NCBI GenBank assembly: GCA_963555705.1
Contig: OY743181.1
Coordinates: 31,624,513 to 31,688,512 of the forward strand
Direction of reading: 5' to 3'
DNA length: 64,000 bases
Source of the DNA: Ligustrum vulgare
Lineage: Eukaryota > Streptophyta > Magnoliopsida > Lamiales > Oleaceae
The notes beneath the pieces are model-generated. The model did not search any database, had not been told where the DNA came from, and was given only the letters and a program-made list of their open reading frames with translations. The number at the start of each line of letters is the position of its first letter. Within the stretch, counting starts at the first letter, position 1. Shown piece by piece: positions 35,301 to 41,300 of this stretch. The position numbers and the translations under genes are program-made.

Positions 35301-38300
35301 CTATTTTGGGTAGCTCGACGAGACGAAATGGACTTACTGCTTTGCTGTGACATGCGATGGATTTTGAGCATTTGAGATCGTTTAGACAGCGAAAACAGTG
35401 TTTTAGTATTTTAGTGTTATTTTTGTTATTTAGTTTATCTTGAATTCTTTTTATTTTAGGTTTTATGATTTCCTAGATAATTTAGAATATGTTTCTTTGT
35501 TTTATTTAGTTAATCTAGAATAGGTTTTATGCTTTTCTAATTGATTTAGAACACATTTCTTCTTTTTTATGGCCCTATATATAGAGGGTTAATTCATTGT
35601 TTTATTCATTCATTGATTGATTAATAAAATTCTTGAGATTTCTCTCAATCTTCTTGGTGAATTCCAAGTTCTATCTTTAGGGATTTCGTTTGAAATTCCT
35701 TGTTTGCTTCCGTTCTGCGTCAAGTGGTATCAGAGATAGGATTTGCCTTGTTCAATGGCCAACAATGAAGCTGGAAGAGTCCCTTGCGACTCTGGTCGCA
35801 GGGAAGGTGATGCAAATATATGGGCATCAATTGACCAGCGTCGGCAAATGCTGGAGAGAGTGGAGGGCATGCTACAACAACTGTTGGTGCTTCTCCCTAA
35901 CCCCAACGCACCCGTTGTTAACGCCCCTGCCAACCGAGATGGAGTAGAGGGAGTTGCCCTTGACCGTCATGGGGGTGGACGTCAACCTAGGGTGGCGAGG
36001 TCCGTGCAGTTCGAGACTTTCAGCGACGAAGATTCTAAGGATGATTTTGCAGAACATCCTGGAAACCATCAGTAGATCCGAAATCAACCAGATTACAGAA
36101 TTCGCGCAGACATCCCATTGTTCCACGAGAAATTACAGATGGAGGAATTTCTGGATTAGCTTTCTGAAGTCAAGAGGTTCTTTAAATTTACTGAGGTCGC
36201 AAAAGAGAGTCAAGTGAAACTGGTGTCGTATAAATTGAGGGGCGGCGCTGCTGTTTGGTGGGAAAAATTACAGATGGATAGGAGGCGCAAAGGCAAGGCT
36301 CCTGTGCGATCATGGAGGCGAATGAAGAAATTAATGATCAAACGTTTTCTTCCTCTAAACTACGTACAACAATTTTGCATTCAAAATCAAGATTTTCAGC
36401 AATCTTATCTAGTTGTACAAGAATTCACTATCGATCTTCAGGAACTTGATACTTGTATTAACATCCAAGAATCAGAAGAAGATATCTATAAAGATGGAGG
36501 TATTTCGTTAGAAGAAGAGTATTTAGAAGACAAGGAATGCATGAATAAAGCTGAACCAAAAGAAATCATCTCTGTAGGTGAAGATGTTTTCTTAGATGAA
36601 GCTTATTTTGCTGTCCCGCTGAAACTCAGATTTTTGTTGACCCAACTCAAGCCTGCTTGGTTGGCCCATTCCAAACCCAGGAGGAATCAACTGAGTGGTT
36701 CAAATTTGAGGAAAAAGAGGGCGTTACTTGTAATGAGACAAGAGATTTGATAGCTGGTGGCAGGGAGAACGTTCAAGAAAAAAATGTGGATTTTATTTAT
36801 GGGGATGAAATCAAAGAATACGTCATTGGAAAAGTAGAAGATTGTGCTGTGAAGGATAAAATTGAAAAGTTAAAAACCGAAGAAACAATTTTGGTGGCTT
36901 GCTTACATGCTAAACATGTTAGCTATTATATCTTAAAGGAACAACCCGATAGTGATGATGATTCATTCATGAAACCACAATTTATTGGAATGCTAATCCT
37001 CGGGTTTGAAATAATTAAATTCAAAGGAGCAAGACATCGCCAATGGCTAATAGCTTGGAAATTTTTGAGTTCAAATTATAACTCGGGGTCGAGTTATTTG
37101 GAGGTGGAAGGGTTTGATGTAGGACAAAATCAAGGCAAAATTAGACCGAAAAGGGACATAGTTGAAATTTGCAATTTTGACGTCCGACCTCCGTTTCGGG
37201 CCCATAATATGTCTATTTTGGGTAGCTCGACTAGACGAATTGGACTCACTGCTTTGCTGTGAGATGCGATGGATTTTGAGCATTTGAGATCGTTCAGACA
37301 GCGAAAACAGTGTTTTAGTATTTTAATGTTATTTTTGTTATTTAGTTTATCTTGAATTCTTTTTATTTCAGGTTTTATGCTTTCCTAGATAATTTAAAAT
37401 ATGTTTCTTTGTTTTATTTAGTTAATCTAGAATATGTTTTATGTTTTTCTAGTTGATTTAGAACACGTTTCTTCTTTTTTATGGCCCTATATATATGGGT
37501 TAGTTCATTGTTTTATTCATTCATTCATTGATTAATAAAATTCTTGAGATTTATTTCAATCTTCTTGGTTGATTCCAAGTTCTATCTTAGGAATTTCGTT
37601 TGAAATTCCTTGCTTGCTTCCGTCCTGCGTCATATTGTGCAATATATTGTTTCAAGGTGCTATATTTACTTCATTTATTGAATTTACACTTTTATAGCAC
37701 TCTCTGCCTTGTTTATTTAGTTAATTTAAAAATCTATAACCCTTAGCATTTATAATTGAATATTTGATTTTAAGTTCAATATCATTTAAGTAAAAAGTTT
37801 TATAAAACCAATTTACCCCCTTTTTGGTTAGTTAGTCTTTAGGCTATCAAATGTAATCCACCTTAAAAGTCTTGATATTTTTCTTGAAATTGAACGGAAA
37901 TGAAGCTACCGTACTTTAGACTTTTCCCGTGACCTCGTCTGGCAAGAAGAATTTAATATTTAGAATACCGTTGCCACTGCATACGAGATAGCATGCTTTG
38001 TCAACTGTAGCTCAACACCTTGCGAATGCCGAATTTCCAAAATTTTAACGAAATTGCATTGCAGGTCCTCTGGTTTCGAAGATGATGAAGTTAAGTCCTT
38101 GAATTGAAATTACAGCAGAAGTCCCTAAATCTGAATTTGAAGAATTGGTCCCTTCAATCTAAAACTACATAACTAGTCCTCGATATTTACAATTACAATT
38201 CGAATTACCAAACCTAATTCTTATTGCAAAATTTAAAATAAAATGGGAAAACATGGAGTCGTAAGCCACCCCCTTTGTTACGAGACTCGATAATGCAAAT

Positions 38301-41300
38301 ACAAGAATTTACCATAAAAACTCTAAGGAGATAAATTTGCTCAATCAAGAATATCATTCATCTATTAACAAATAAATCACATACTCCTAACACCACCCTT
38401 TGTTAACACATGCATAAATAAAAATTATTTATTCCTAAACACACAAAACAGTATCAAAAACCTATGCTCTGATATTAATTGTTGGGAACCCAGATTGTTC
38501 TACTCATAAAAATTAATTTCTTGTGACTAGATTATCCCATTACAGGAATTCTTCTGTTATATGTATTTAACTTGGAATAAGTAATTTTACACAAACAATG
38601 GTTTTGAGAGGATCACCCTTGTAGCGTGATTTACAATAACCTTTATCTACTGCAATCTTTATTCCACCAAAAGCTTCAACTCAAGTTTTTCTCAGTGTTC
38701 TCCAATAGCAGTTATGCAGGTGTGTGGTCACCTTTCTCTAGATCTAGGTTACACTAGGATTAAGTTTTCATTGTAGAGAGGAAACATACACTACACACTT
38801 TAGTGTGGGTCCCGCCACTATGCAATAGGGTTAGAAAAATAGTCTTACAAGACTATTTGTAACATCTTTACTCTTCAAAACCCTATCAACCCTAGTACTA
38901 TAATCCATGCTCAATTCTGCACAGCCCAATACAGGTTATGCACCAAGGGAACTTGATCAGACCCAATTAAATTAAGTTCCAATAAATTAATTATGATCTG
39001 GTCAACTCTTGATCAGCAAAATAATTTATTAATCACATTTTATTCCACTAAAAGAACGACTGCACTCTTAGTAAAATTGGAATTACTGAAACAATAATCA
39101 GTAACTATATCCTATGACTTATCGTTGTTACTTACCCCCGTCAATCAACTCGAATTTTGGAGCAAGTTAAAATGACCAAAATTCCCGTCCCTGGATATTC
39201 ATAAATTCACAACTCTCCGATATGATTACATCACATCATAGAATTCAACAATAACTGTCGAATTACTGAACTCAAATTCAACTGTCTACTAGAAGAATCA
39301 GTGAGATTATGATCATACCTAAAAGGTGAAGGATTCCATAATATGAAATGTTCCTCGTTAGTTCACTTTAATTCTCAAAATATCGAGATATTGATAAGTA
39401 ATTTGATCTCACCCTTTGATGCCTCAAAAAACTTCAAGCTAGCATTTGAAGTTCATTATCCGAACAGGATTAAGGTACCACGTACGATAGTAAAGTGAAA
39501 TTAAATTTGTATGGTCAATATTAAAAATTAATTTCACGTCATGTGGTCCCGTTCAATACATTCTAAACGCACTCTCAATTTTATTACCGATGTCAAAGTT
39601 AGATTTTAATAAAATCGAGCCAGTCTTATGAAAACAAATTGTCCATATTTATTTACTGATTATGAACATTAATTTTAGATCAAATTAACAACTTAAATAC
39701 TCAATCTGTGATACCAAATTGACCCATGAACAAACGCAACTTCATCTTAATAAAATCAATTAATATTTTATTTCAAATGTTGTGAATTATACTCTATGGG
39801 AAAATATAATTCCAACAATTATGTATTTGTAAGTGTAGAAGAAGTCCCAAAATTGTGTAGAAATCAACTCCCAATTGAATGCCAAAAAGGAGTTATATTT
39901 AAATCAAAATACCAAAATTTATGTTGGCTTGTGTACCCTTTGTGATCGCATAAGTTCAACACATTGCGTTCTGCTTCGAATTTCATATGCCTTGTGATCG
40001 CATGCATAATACCCTATGTGATCGCATAGGATAATTTTCTGCATAAATTTGTTGTTCAGTCCATTTTTATTGCAAGTTGGTCCTCCAACTTCTGGTCTTC
40101 TTCAATTTAGACCCTGGATTTTCACTTTCATTTCAATTAGGTTCTTCCATAATTGCATCTCGAATCTTCATCTTTCGGGAAATTTACAAGTTGATCCCAG
40201 TTCATAATTATGTATGGATTTGGTCATTCTTCTCCTTTTTAAGCTCCCAATCACTTCCAAAGTCAAGTTTTCACCTTAAACAAAAATGTAAATAAATACA
40301 CAATTATGTATAATCACAATTAAATTATCTATCTTTTATAGCCTAGATGGCTGGAAAATCATGTAATACTCAGGTTAGGAAAACTTAAAAGATTTGATAG
40401 GTATATTACTCACACCAACAAGGTGCACTTTCTTTTCCGGAAGTCCATCGTTAGAAACTCCATAATGAAGCATGCTTGGCTTGGAGCAATTCTATGGTGG
40501 GTGACCTCTTGAAAATTTTTCTCAGGAAGTGTGCGAATGAGGACAAAACATGCTGAAAAAATTCATGTTGGTATGGTGGGTACAGTCGTCGATCTATAAG
40601 GCAACCCGGGTTGTTACAAATCACACTAATCAAAATCTTCAAGGAAGTTTCCCAAATTATGTTGTTGATATTTCTATTGCTTTTTCATGTACACGTTGAC
40701 TAAAAACTTGTTATGGGATCTAAACCTGTATCCTTTGAGGCAAGCACACTGTCTAATATAAAGATTTGTTGACCACGAGCAGATTCTATCCAACTACAAC
40801 AAATCAGAAATTATTGAAAGGTAAACTGAACAAACTATTATAGGTAATTCATCTATTAGATTCTTTCATTTCGGGTAAATGTTCCTTCTTATTGAACATT
40901 TTTTTTTTTTAATAACTATTTTATGTTGGCAATTTCACAGTAACCAGTGTGAGTTGAAAGCTTCAATTGCTATTTCACAGTAAAGCCTGCATTTTCCATG
41001 AACCTTTATATATGCTTTTAGTGACCTATAATCTGTGATGTTTTTCTCCCGCGTCAATATCTACCAATTTATGAATTCTTCTGAATGACATAAAGGCCTC
41101 CACAGCTCCAAACATACAGATTTCCACCATTCAGGCTGTTTGTGCCAATTTATTTTTTCAACAATCCCTTCGAGAAATGATTTTTATGTAACTACTGTTT
41201 GGTGTGTGTAGGGAATGTCTGGATCCATTCAACCAACCAGAATGTGAAGCATGTGATATCTTTGTCAATGAGGTTCTGTGTGTGGGCAAAGGTACCGATT

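Larger units (their letters stand above)
14494..40782 (+). other. Giant intron 2 (26.3 kb) of the J-domain gene
   Basis: Runs from GTACTAAT to CACGAGCAG. It was recognised because exon 2 ends at QAYE and the next coding bases of the family ([13 protein letters not shown]) occur only at 40783. It contains at least nine transposable-element insertions and a 200-base assembly gap. Its true length is therefore not known exactly. Confidence 0.88.

Noticed and set aside
40446..40516. 5S rRNA gene
   Set aside because: The match is partial, diverged, and sits inside an LTR with target duplication. It is the 5S-derived block of Cassandra.
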